Shown piece after piece: positions 17,186 through 24,236 of a DNA stretch of 64,000 bases. The first letter of the stretch is position 1. The number at the start of each line of letters is the position of its first letter. Made by a program: the position numbers and the translations under genes. The notes below the pieces were generated by a model, which made no database searches, had not been told where the DNA came from, and saw nothing but the letters and a program-made list of their open reading frames with translations. Source of the stretch: Bacillota bacterium (GTDB taxonomy: Bacteria; Bacillota; Clostridia; Lachnospirales; Lachnospiraceae); the NCBI GenBank assembly GCA_023441965.1, contig JAEZNB010000012.1, forward strand, positions 186,001-250,000, given 5' to 3'.

Positions 17186-17314
17186 CCGGTAATCCGCTGT
17201 CCGGAGTTTCTCTCCCCGGTGATTCGCTGTCCGGAACTTATCCGCTTCCGGTGGTTCGCTGTCCGGAGTTATCCGCCTCCGGTGGTTCGCTGTCCGGAGT
17301 TATCCGCCTCCGGA
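17186..17314. repeat. Four-copy tandem repeat of about 31 bp
   Basis: CGCTGTCCGGA recurs at 17195, 17225, 17257 and 17288 (spacings 30, 32, 31). On the minus strand most copies contain CTCCGG-N11-CCGGAG, so each can fold as a short hairpin. It fills the 261-base gap between the methyltransferase stop and the hslO start. The gap has no ORF with a ribosome site. Confidence 0.8.
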
Positions 17315-17398
17315 AGTCTTATCGTCCGGGTTCTGTTGCACCCGAATTCTATCCTTCATTATCTGCGTATGTTTCATAAATATACCAAAGCTCTCGGA

Positions 17399-18187
17399 TT
17401 ACTGCCGGTATAATTTCCCCGGGTGGTACTTCTCCTTGGCCAGAATATAGACCCTTTCACTGTCCTTCCTGGGCTTCTCTTCTGATAGCTCATGATAGGC
17501 AGCGACCCATTCCATCCCTGCCTCCGTTAGCAGACTGCGGATCCGTTCGACGGAGTATGCTCTCCTTACATGGGTCTCCTCCAGCTTTTCATACAGAATT
17601 CGGTCCCCTTCATGGGTTTTTGGAACAAAGAGCGTCAGATTCACCTCATTGATCATCTCCTCCGGATAGAAGGTATTCTCCCAGAGAAAGCTTCCCTCCT
17701 CGCGGTTCATTGCAAAGGTGGTATCTCCCAGCACCTTCTCATAGGCATAGGGAGTATCCAGGTCGAAAATAAATAGTCCTCTCGGATCCAGGTAATTATT
17801 TACCAGCCGAAAGACCTTCAGCAGGTCTTCTTCCTCCAGCAGATAGTTCATGCTGTCGCAGACAGAGATGACAGCTGCCACTGTACCGTATAGCTCGAAT
17901 TCCCTCATATCCTGGCACAGATACAGTATACCACTCTGATCCCCATCACTTAATTCCCTGGCGATGGACAGCATCTCCTGGGAGCTGTCAATTCCGATCA
18001 TGTCATAGCCCTTCTCCGCCATGCACCGAGTCATATTCCCCGTTCCACAGCCCAGTTCCAGAACCAAACCCTTGTCTATTCCATGCTTTCTGAATAATTC
18101 CGTGATATAATCCGCCCAGTCCTCGTAAGAGATATGATCCATCAGGATATCATAGACTCTGGCGAAATCAGTTGTATATGGCTGCAT
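17399..18187 (-). CDS. Class I SAM-dependent methyltransferase
   Basis: A 262-residue methyltransferase. The SAM-binding motif I is LVLELGCGTGNMTRCMAE, followed by GYDMIGIDSSQEML (motif with the acidic residue for the ribose) and LYLCQDMREFEL. Members starting YTTDFARVYDILMDHISYEDWADY are widespread in Clostridia and usually annotated only as class I methyltransferases; the substrate is unknown. AAAGGAG lies eight bases before the ATG at 18187, so I reject the in-frame upstream extension of 34 Lys/Gln-rich codons. It precedes hslO on the same strand. Confidence 0.85.
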   Translation of the reverse strand: MQPYTTDFARVYDILMDHISYEDWADYITELFRKHGIDKGLVLELGCGTGNMTRCMAEKGYDMIGIDSSQEMLSIARELSDGDQSGILYLCQDMREFELYGTVAAVISVCDSMNYLLEEEDLLKVFRLVNNYLDPRGLFIFDLDTPYAYEKVLGDTTFAMNREEGSFLWENTFYPEEMINEVNLTLFVPKTHEGDRILYEKLEETHVRRAYSVERIRSLLTEAGMEWVAAYHELSEEKPRKDSERVYILAKEKYHPGKLYRQ

Positions 18188-18439
18188 ACGGGCAGCTCCT
18201 TTCTTGTCAATAGGCATGTCCTTATTCAAGATCTGTCTCTTATCGCTCTGTCTCTTTTGCTTTTGCTCTATCTCTTTTTGCTTTTTCACTCATCAGAGCA
18301 TCCACCTATAGGTTGCCCCTGATAGCTTATCTTCATCAGGCTTGTCTCCATCCCGCTTCATTTTAGCATACATAAAAATGGTATTCAACCCATTGAATGG
18401 TGATTTAACCCATGAAGGGTGTAATTTTAGGCATAAAAA

Positions 18440-18481
18440 AAGCTTCATCAAATGATCGGTCAAGATAATATGATGAAGCTT
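18440..18481 (-). terminator. Terminator of the Liv-type/ATC hydrolase operon
   Basis: An 11-bp stem AAGCTTCATCA (18440-18450) with TGATGAAGCTT (18471-18481). On the minus strand it is followed by T6. It lies six bases past the stop of the ATC hydrolase-like gene and is the first strong terminator after the liv promoter at 24043-24072. Confidence 0.85.
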
Positions 18482-18486
18482 GTTTC

Positions 18487-18981
18487 TTACACTTGCTGCT
18501 TTTTCTTCCTGGTGATAAAGAGCTGGCAGCTGTCACAGCCCTTCGCTATGGTATCTCCCAGACGATACTCAAAGTCCTCATAGGTGCTAACGATACCCCT
18601 GTCACCATCCATGGCAATATCACAGTACTCTGCAATATCCTCTTCCGGAATACCTAACTTCTTCCATGCCTCAACCAGGGGGCAATAATGAAAGGTTACG
18701 GTAAGGTGATCCTCTGATACTTCTGTCTCCATCTCAAAGACTTTTTTCGTATTCTCAGGTAAAAAGGCCTCCGTAAATACCCTCAGGTCCTCAGTTCTAG
18801 GCAGCTTGCTCTCACCATGGAAGGCACCGCAGCGATATACCGCATCTCTTGCAAAGTCAAGCTCCAAGCCTCTCTTTCTGGCTTCCTCAACCAATAAGGC
18901 AAACCAGGTGGCCCTGTGTTCAATGGCGGAACGAAGCTCCTCAATGTGCTGACCCTGATTACTTTTATTATTCTTAATCAT
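18487..18981 (-). CDS. L-2-amino-thiazoline-4-carboxylic acid hydrolase family protein
   Basis: A 164-residue protein of the ATC hydrolase family (PF14196), recalled from its conserved core FHYCPLVEAWKKLG, then CDIAMDGDRGI and the C-terminal TIAKGCDSCQLF. The characterised pseudomonad member opens 2-amino-thiazoline-4-carboxylate on the way to L-cysteine; most clostridial members are untested. It lies 88 bases after livF on the same strand, with no clear terminator between, and ends at a strong terminator, so it is probably the last gene of the transporter operon. That location and the Cys-codon leader ORF upstream suggest a thiol or thiazoline substrate. The family call is fairly sure, the activity is inferred. 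Confidence 0.75.
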   Translation of the reverse strand: MIKNNKSNQGQHIEELRSAIEHRATWFALLVEEARKRGLELDFARDAVYRCGAFHGESKLPRTEDLRVFTEAFLPENTKKVFEMETEVSEDHLTVTFHYCPLVEAWKKLGIPEEDIAEYCDIAMDGDRGIVSTYEDFEYRLGDTIAKGCDSCQLFITRKKKQQV

Positions 18982-19069
18982 ATTTACTCTCCTTTTCTAT
19001 CGCCGGTGTTATATTGTATATAGCCATAGATCGCCATCTCCTGCGACCTGCGGCGCTAACAGGCTTCAT

Positions 19070-19837
19070 TTACAGTAGGGCCGTCTCAAAGGAATTCACC
19101 ACTCTGCTGTCAGCCCATTCATCTGTGATCTCACCCAGATAAGCCTTCCTGACCTCATTATTATGAAGCAGCTCTGCGGAGACCCCCGACAGCTTTACCA
19201 TACCATTCTCCAGAACATAGGCTCGATGGGAAATCTGCATGGCCATATGGGCATTCTGTTCAATCAAAAGGATGGTAATCCCCCGGCGGTTGATATCCTG
19301 AATCAGGCTAAAGATCAGCTTCACAAGATTTGGTGCCAGACCCAAGGAGGGCTCATCCAGTAATAAGAGCCTAGGCTTGCTCATCATAGCCCTGGCAATC
19401 GCAAGCATCTGCTGCTCGCCGCCTGACATGGTTCCCGCCAGCTGCTTTCTTCTCTGTACCAGTCTGGGGAAGAGCTCATACATCTCCTCCATCGTCCCCC
19501 TGATTTCCTCCTTGTCCTTGCGGCTGTAGGCCCCTACCCTAAGATTCTCCTCCACGGTCAGTCTGGGGAATACTCCCCTTCCCTCCATGGAGAGGCTGAT
19601 GCCCAGTCGTACGATTTCATCGGGCTTTCGATTGGTGATGTCCTTACCGTCAAAGAGGATCCTCCCCCTCTGGCAAGGCACCGTTCCGGTAACGGAAGCC
19701 AGCAGGGTGCTTTTACCCGACCCGTTGGAACCGATCAGGCTGATGATCTCACCGGCCTCCACCTTCAGATCAATCCCCTTTAAGGCTGCGATTCTGCCAT
19801 AGCTGGTATATAGGTTATGAATCTCCAGTAAACTCAA
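19070..19837 (-). CDS. livF: Branched-chain amino acid-type ABC transporter ATP-binding protein LivF
   Basis: A 255-residue ATPase of the HAAT (Liv) importer family. Walker A is GSNGSGKST, the signature is MSGGEQQML, Walker B is LLLLDEPSLGLAP, with the H-loop in LLIEQNAHMA. The LivF type is recognisable from YTSYGRIAALKGIDL and SMEGRGVFPRLTVEENL. Its ATG overlaps the livG stop by four bases (ATGA), so the two are translationally coupled. Substrate specificity is set by the binding protein, not by this subunit. Confidence 0.93.
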   Translation of the reverse strand: MSLLEIHNLYTSYGRIAALKGIDLKVEAGEIISLIGSNGSGKSTLLASVTGTVPCQRGRILFDGKDITNRKPDEIVRLGISLSMEGRGVFPRLTVEENLRVGAYSRKDKEEIRGTMEEMYELFPRLVQRRKQLAGTMSGGEQQMLAIARAMMSKPRLLLLDEPSLGLAPNLVKLIFSLIQDINRRGITILLIEQNAHMAMQISHRAYVLENGMVKLSGVSAELLHNNEVRKAYLGEITDEWADSRVVNSFETALL

Positions 19838-20604
19838 GCTTCCACCTCGCTCTCTCCCAGATAAGCAGCGGCAACCCTTTGATCCTTCAGTATATCATCG
19901 GGACGACCCTCTGCGATCTTCCTGCCGTAATCAAGGACATAGATATAATCCGATACGTTCATGACGACCCGCATATCATGCTCGATCAATAGGATGGTAT
20001 AGCCCTTCTGCTTCAGAAGAAGAATAAAGCTTTTTAACTCCTCCGTTTCCTGGGGATTCATGCCTGCCGCAGGCTCATCAAGCAGTAGGAGCTTTGCTCC
20101 GGTTGCAAGCGCCCGGACAATTTCCAGCTTCCTTTGTTCACCGTAGGGAAGCTGATCCGCATAGACATCTGCTCTTTCCCGCAGACCCACCTCCTCAAGG
20201 AGCCCGGCAGCCAGCCTCTTCTTCTCTCCCTCTTCCTCCCGGAAGCGTCTGTTATGAAGCAGGGAGTCAAGAAAACGGTAGCCGGTACGGATATGCATTC
20301 CGACCAGAACATTCTCTATGACCCGCATGTCGGGAAATAAGCGGATATTCTGAAAGGTACGGGCAATGCCTGCCTTGGCGATATCCTGGGGGCTCTTACC
20401 GATCAGGCTTCTTCCCTCGAAGGTAAGCCATCCTTCATCCAGCTGATATATACCGCTCAACAGATTGAAAATTGTGGTCTTTCCGGCTCCGTTCGGTCCG
20501 ATGATACTGACCACCTGCCCCTGCTCCACTGAAAAATCCAGATGATCAACAGCGGTCAGACCTCCGAAACGAAGTACCATATTTTCTGCTTTCAGATATG
20601 ACAT
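19834..20604 (-). CDS. livG: Branched-chain amino acid-type ABC transporter ATP-binding protein LivG
   Basis: A 256-residue ATPase, partner of LivF. Walker A is GPNGAGKTT; IARTFQNIRLFPDMRVIENV is the typical LivG Q-loop region; PYGEQRKLEIVRALA is the variant signature of the family; LLLLDEPAAGMNPQE is Walker B; LLIEHDMRVVM holds the switch His. It starts three bases after the livM stop and overlaps livF by four bases. Confidence 0.93.
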   Translation of the reverse strand: MSYLKAENMVLRFGGLTAVDHLDFSVEQGQVVSIIGPNGAGKTTIFNLLSGIYQLDEGWLTFEGRSLIGKSPQDIAKAGIARTFQNIRLFPDMRVIENVLVGMHIRTGYRFLDSLLHNRRFREEEGEKKRLAAGLLEEVGLRERADVYADQLPYGEQRKLEIVRALATGAKLLLLDEPAAGMNPQETEELKSFILLLKQKGYTILLIEHDMRVVMNVSDYIYVLDYGRKIAEGRPDDILKDQRVAAAYLGESEVEA

Positions 20605-20607
20605 CTC

Positions 20608-21663
20608 TTATTGCTGCCTCCTCTCCCTTTTCTGAACATCAGTGGGTCTGACCGGCTTTTCCGCCGGTACATGATAGGGAACCGAGGACCTCCAGCCCAG
20701 TATCCCCTGAGGACGGAAACGCATCATGACAATCAATACGATACCGTAGACGACAAACCTCCATTCCATCAGAGGCCTGGCGACTTCCGGAAAGACAATG
20801 AGGATGATGGCTCCCAGATACATTCCCCGAATCGTTCCCATTCCTCCTAAAATCACGATGCTTAAGATCAGGATTGAGATATCAAAGGAAAAGGAATTGT
20901 GATCGATATAGGAAACCAGGGTTGCATAGAATCCCCCTGCCAAGCCGGTAATGACTGCCGATATGACAAAGGCCGCAATCTTATATCTGGCTGTCTTAAT
21001 CCCCATGATTGAGGCTGCAAGCTCATCCGTCTTAATTGCCCGAAGTGCCCGGCCCAATCCGGATTTTTGCATAACGATACATACGTAAGTGACCAAGAAT
21101 AGTAGGATCAGCATAAGATAGTACATTCCGCTGTTAGCCAGAGTCATTTTGAGGCCGAACAATTCGGGCTTGGGTATGTTTCTTAAGCCCAAGGTACCAT
21201 TGGTAACCGAATCCATGTTCATGATCAGCATCTTCACAATCTCACCAAAGCCCAAGGTTACGATAGACAGATAGGTTCCGGTCAGCTGCAATGTCGGCAG
21301 TCCTAAGATCAGACCGCATATTCCGGTGACTGCCATGGCGATCACCACTGCCGGCAGAAAATTCATATGGAGCTTCAGCATCAATATGGCAGTGGTATAG
21401 GCCCCTATGGCATAAAAGCCTGCATGACCCAGAGAGACCAAACCGGTCAAGCCGGTAAGAATATTGAGGCCCAAAGCTAAGATGGTGTATATCCCAATCA
21501 TGATAAGGATACGGAGTATGTATTGCGAAAAGCCGAAGCCGGGTATGGAAATCAGCAAGAGGATTCCCGCCCCACCCAGCAGGTATCTGCCATTATGAAG
21601 GTACAGCTCCAGCCTGGCAGTCCCCTTTATCCATCTGTCTGTTGTTTTTCTTATCAGTTCCAT
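20608..21663 (-). CDS. livM: Branched-chain amino acid-type ABC transporter permease LivM
   Basis: A 351-residue membrane subunit with about nine hydrophobic segments. LGLNILTGLTGLVSLGHAGFYAIGAYTTA and the GTYLSIVTLGFGEI block identify the LivM family; the loop ALRAIKTDELAASIMGI is the cytoplasmic coupling region, and ILGGMGTIRGMYLGA is near the end. It ends in a basic cytoplasmic tail. It lies between livH (116 bases upstream) and livG (three bases downstream). Confidence 0.93.
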   Translation of the reverse strand: MELIRKTTDRWIKGTARLELYLHNGRYLLGGAGILLLISIPGFGFSQYILRILIMIGIYTILALGLNILTGLTGLVSLGHAGFYAIGAYTTAILMLKLHMNFLPAVVIAMAVTGICGLILGLPTLQLTGTYLSIVTLGFGEIVKMLIMNMDSVTNGTLGLRNIPKPELFGLKMTLANSGMYYLMLILLFLVTYVCIVMQKSGLGRALRAIKTDELAASIMGIKTARYKIAAFVISAVITGLAGGFYATLVSYIDHNSFSFDISILILSIVILGGMGTIRGMYLGAIILIVFPEVARPLMEWRFVVYGIVLIVMMRFRPQGILGWRSSVPYHVPAEKPVRPTDVQKRERRQQ

Positions 21664-21779
21664 AGCCTACCCCTTTTCTATCCCTTTCTTATCCGTCCCA
21701 TAACCTACAGCTGTTCCGGCCCTCTCTCATCAATTCCGGTCTGTCTCTTTTTCCACTTCATTCCTGCCGGGTCCATTGC

Positions 21780-22655
21780 CTATACCTTTTCAATTCCCTT
21801 TTTTCCGAATAAACCGGCAGGACGGAGGAGCAGAACGATAATCAGTATGATGAAGGCAACAGAATCCCGATACTCCGAACCGAACCAGGTTGCTGCCAGG
21901 GCTTCTGTAATACCGATCACCAGACCACCGACGACCGCTCCGTGAAAGCTGCCGATGCCACCGAGCACTGCTGCGGCAAAGGCCTTGAGACCTACCATAA
22001 AGCCCATGGTAGGATATAGAATCTCATAGTAGCCACTGATCAGGACACTGGCAATCGCTGCCGACACACCTCCCAGGAAGAAGGTGAAGGATACAATAAA
22101 GTTCGTATTGATCCCCATCAATCCGGCGATCTTCTCACTCTGTTCTACTGCCCGCATGGCAAGTCCAATCTTTGTTCCCCTGACCAGAAGGGTTAAGACA
22201 ATCAGCAATAGCACCGAGCTGACCAGCATTATGATCTGCATGGTATTGATCCGGACTCCGGCTAAACCAAGAAAGCGGTTCTCAAACAGCTTGGGGAAGG
22301 GACGCTTCTCGCTTCCGAAGCCCATCATCAGCAGGTTTTGAATAATATAAGAAATTCCTATGGTTGTAATTAAGGAGGAGATGGGTGGTGACTTCTTCCT
22401 TCTTAAGGGGTTTAAGGCTACCCTGTCAATCAGTATCCCAAGGATACCTGTCAAGAGAACCCCCAGTAGGATTGCCGGAAGGATCCCGATATGAAAGCCG
22501 GTCAGGAATATCACTGCATGGGCCCCGAAGGCATATACCGCTCCATGGGAGAAATTCACCAGCCGTAAAATGCCGAATACCAGAGAGTATCCCACCGCAA
22601 TCAGTGCATATGCCATTCCCAAAGCCAAGCCGTTGATCAACTGCTGCAATATCAT
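21780..22655 (-). CDS. livH: Branched-chain amino acid-type ABC transporter permease LivH
   Basis: A 291-residue permease with about eight hydrophobic segments. LINGLALGMAYALIAVGYSLVFGILRLVNFSHGAVYA is the classic LivH N-terminus; AMRAVEQSEKIAGLMGIN is the coupling loop and VLGGIGSFHGAVVGGLVIG the conserved C-terminal block. It pairs with LivM to form the pore. It follows the binding-protein gene by 67 bases. Confidence 0.93.
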   Translation of the reverse strand: MILQQLINGLALGMAYALIAVGYSLVFGILRLVNFSHGAVYAFGAHAVIFLTGFHIGILPAILLGVLLTGILGILIDRVALNPLRRKKSPPISSLITTIGISYIIQNLLMMGFGSEKRPFPKLFENRFLGLAGVRINTMQIIMLVSSVLLLIVLTLLVRGTKIGLAMRAVEQSEKIAGLMGINTNFIVSFTFFLGGVSAAIASVLISGYYEILYPTMGFMVGLKAFAAAVLGGIGSFHGAVVGGLVIGITEALAATWFGSEYRDSVAFIILIIVLLLRPAGLFGKKGIEKV

Positions 22656-22722
22656 TCTTTCAGCTCCTTCCGATCCTACACTTCATCATTTCATACTTGA
22701 AAAACAATTTCCTTTGATCAAA

Positions 22723-23868
22723 CTACTTGCTGGTTCCTGCCTGATAGCGGACGAATTTTCCATCCCGAACGATCAGCTTGGTATATATCTTGGCAGCATC
22801 ACCGATCTCGTCGAACTTCGTTTCTCCTGTGATACCGGGATAAGTGATCTTGTTCAGGGTATCTCTTAAGGACTCCTTCTCTGTTGACCCGTTCTGTTTT
22901 ACTGCCTCCAGGAGAATGCCGATGGAGTCATAGGCCTGAGCCGCCAGTGCGGAGGGTTCACTTCCAAACTTCTCCTTGTAGGCATCTACAAATTTCCTCA
23001 CCTGCTCCTCCTCCGAGTCGGCATAGAAGCTTACCGGGAACAGGATTCCCTCAGCCGCTTCACCACCAAGTTCAATTAACTGTTGGGCATAGGCATTGGA
23101 TAGGCCAATCACCTGAATATCAGGATCTACCGCCTTGTACTGCTTCGCCAAGGGAGCAATCAGGGAATACATGCCGACACTGATTACAACCTCTGCTCCC
23201 GCTTCCTTCAGCTTGGCAATGACCAGACTGTAATCGTCAGAGCCTTCCAGAACCTCCTCATGTGCAACCATGGATAGCTTGCTGTTGTTGTTAATGATTT
23301 CTGCTGCGATCTTACCGGAGGTTGTTCCCCAGTCTGTTTTGATGGCGACTATGCCCACCTTGGTCAGTTCCAGATCCTCTGCTATGATTTCTTCAATCAC
23401 ACGAAATTCACTGCTGATTACGGAATTATTTCTGAAGATATATTTTCCGATGGAGGAGTAGTCCGGGTGGGAAGCTGTATTGGAAATCTCAATCAGTTTA
23501 TTTTCATCATAAATCGGAGCAGCAACCATGCTGACACCGGAGGAGAAATGTCCGAGAACGCCGATGATGCTCGGGTCACTGACGATTTTCTGGGCGATGG
23601 AGGCTGCCTCCTCACCGGAGTTCTTGTCATCATAGTTTACCAGCTCAATGGTGCGGCCCAAAACGCCGCCGGCTGCATTCCATTCATCTACCTTAATCTG
23701 TGCGGCAAGCAGAAAGCTTTTGCCATATTCCGCATTGTCTCCCGTCATAGGGAAAGCAACGGCTATTTTGATCGGGCCATCCTCACTCTTTTTTCCGGAG
23801 GCTGCGCAGCCACTAAGTACGGATAATGCTAATACGATGATGAATGCTAAGCTAATGATTTTCTTCAT
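22723..23868 (-). CDS. Liv-type ABC transporter substrate-binding lipoprotein
   Basis: A 381-residue lipoprotein. The signal peptide MKKIISLAFIIVLALS ends at the lipobox LSGC, so the mature protein is anchored outside the membrane at that Cys. The body is a type I periplasmic-binding fold (IKIAVAFPMTGDNAEYG, VLGHFSSGVSMVAAPIY, YDSIGILLEAV), the family that binds branched-chain amino acids, amides or related compounds. The ligand cannot be read from sequence. It is the first full-length gene of the operon, preceded by a leader of about 170 bases with two small ORFs. Calling it LivK would imply Leu/Ile/Val specificity that the context does not support. Confidence 0.9.
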   Translation of the reverse strand: MKKIISLAFIIVLALSVLSGCAASGKKSEDGPIKIAVAFPMTGDNAEYGKSFLLAAQIKVDEWNAAGGVLGRTIELVNYDDKNSGEEAASIAQKIVSDPSIIGVLGHFSSGVSMVAAPIYDENKLIEISNTASHPDYSSIGKYIFRNNSVISSEFRVIEEIIAEDLELTKVGIVAIKTDWGTTSGKIAAEIINNNSKLSMVAHEEVLEGSDDYSLVIAKLKEAGAEVVISVGMYSLIAPLAKQYKAVDPDIQVIGLSNAYAQQLIELGGEAAEGILFPVSFYADSEEEQVRKFVDAYKEKFGSEPSALAAQAYDSIGILLEAVKQNGSTEKESLRDTLNKITYPGITGETKFDEIGDAAKIYTKLIVRDGKFVRYQAGTSK

Positions 23869-23885
23869 AATTAATCTCTACCTTT

Positions 23886-23936
23886 CTATGTAGTTGGGTT
23901 TGCCCTTTCAGGCCAGTTAAATAAATTCAGTTTCAT
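23886..23936 (-). CDS. Candidate second leader ORF (16 aa)
   Basis: ATG at 23936 encodes MKLNLFNWPERANPTT and stops at 23886-23888, 17 bases before the binding-protein ATG. AAGG lies eight bases upstream of the start. It starts 15 bases after the stop of the Cys-rich leader ORF, so translation of the two could be coupled. It may serve only to space or regulate initiation at the binding-protein gene. Coding status is uncertain because of its size. Confidence 0.35.
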   Translation of the reverse strand: MKLNLFNWPERANPTT

Positions 23937-23951
23937 CCGGATCACCTTCTG

Positions 23952-23987
23952 TCAGCAACAACATCGTTTCGTATTCTTTTTCCTCAT
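23952..23987 (-). CDS. Leader peptide MRKKNTKRCCC (putative cysteine sensor)
   Basis: An 11-codon ORF. Its ATG at 23987 is preceded by AGGAG with an ideal eight-base spacer, and it ends in three cysteine codons (TGT TGT TGC) directly followed by TGA. It begins about 50 bases after the predicted transcription start of the Liv-type operon. Runs of codons for one amino acid just before the stop are the hallmark of leader peptides that sense charged tRNA; polycysteine leader ORFs are known in mycobacteria. Cysteine control fits the ATC hydrolase-family gene at the operon end. I see no clear intrinsic terminator in the leader, so the mechanism may be translational or Rho-linked. The ORF is direct observation; the role is inference. 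Confidence 0.65.
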   Translation of the reverse strand: MRKKNTKRCCC

Positions 23988-24042
23988 AATGGCCGCTCCT
24001 TTTCTTAATTCATAGTTAATAGGTATGATTAGTATGAAATGT

Positions 24043-24072
24043 ATTATAGCGAAGAGGACAATCACTTGTCAA
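24043..24072 (-). promoter_or_regulatory. Promoter of the Liv-type transporter operon
   Basis: Minus strand: perfect -35 TTGACA (24072-24067), 18-base spacer, perfect -10 TATAAT (24048-24043). Predicted transcription starts near 24036, giving a leader of about 170 bases before the binding-protein gene and containing both small ORFs. So strong a core promoter suggests control occurs after initiation or by a repressor. Confidence 0.85.
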
Positions 24073-24142
24073 GAAAAAAATGAATAAATATGAAATAAAT
24101 GTACATAACCGATTTTCTCACTCCTGATTATGAATCACGTAA

Positions 24143-24190
24143 AAAAAAGCATCTGCGACGACTTCCCGGGAAATCATCGCAGATGCTTTT
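24143..24190 (-). terminator. xylB terminator
   Basis: Long stem AAAAGCATCTGCGA-CGA with TCG-TCGCAGATGCTTTT, flanked by A-rich sequence on the left, giving a T-tract on the minus strand. It lies about 50 bases past the xylB stop and upstream of the Liv-type promoter. Confidence 0.85.
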
Positions 24191-24236
24191 CTATGCTATT
24201 TATGCTTTTCTATGATTTTTTATCGGTTCCCTCACC

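Noticed and set aside
17039..17413. Plus-strand ORF with repeated peptide VIRCPEL-like segments
   Set aside because: It is produced by the 31-bp tandem repeat and overlaps hslO on the other strand; no ribosome site or recognisable domain.
23869..24036. S-box or other known riboswitch in the Liv-type operon leader
   Set aside because: GGTGATCCGGATGAAACTG recalls parts of the SAM-I and THI consensus, but the other conserved segments and a terminator are missing.
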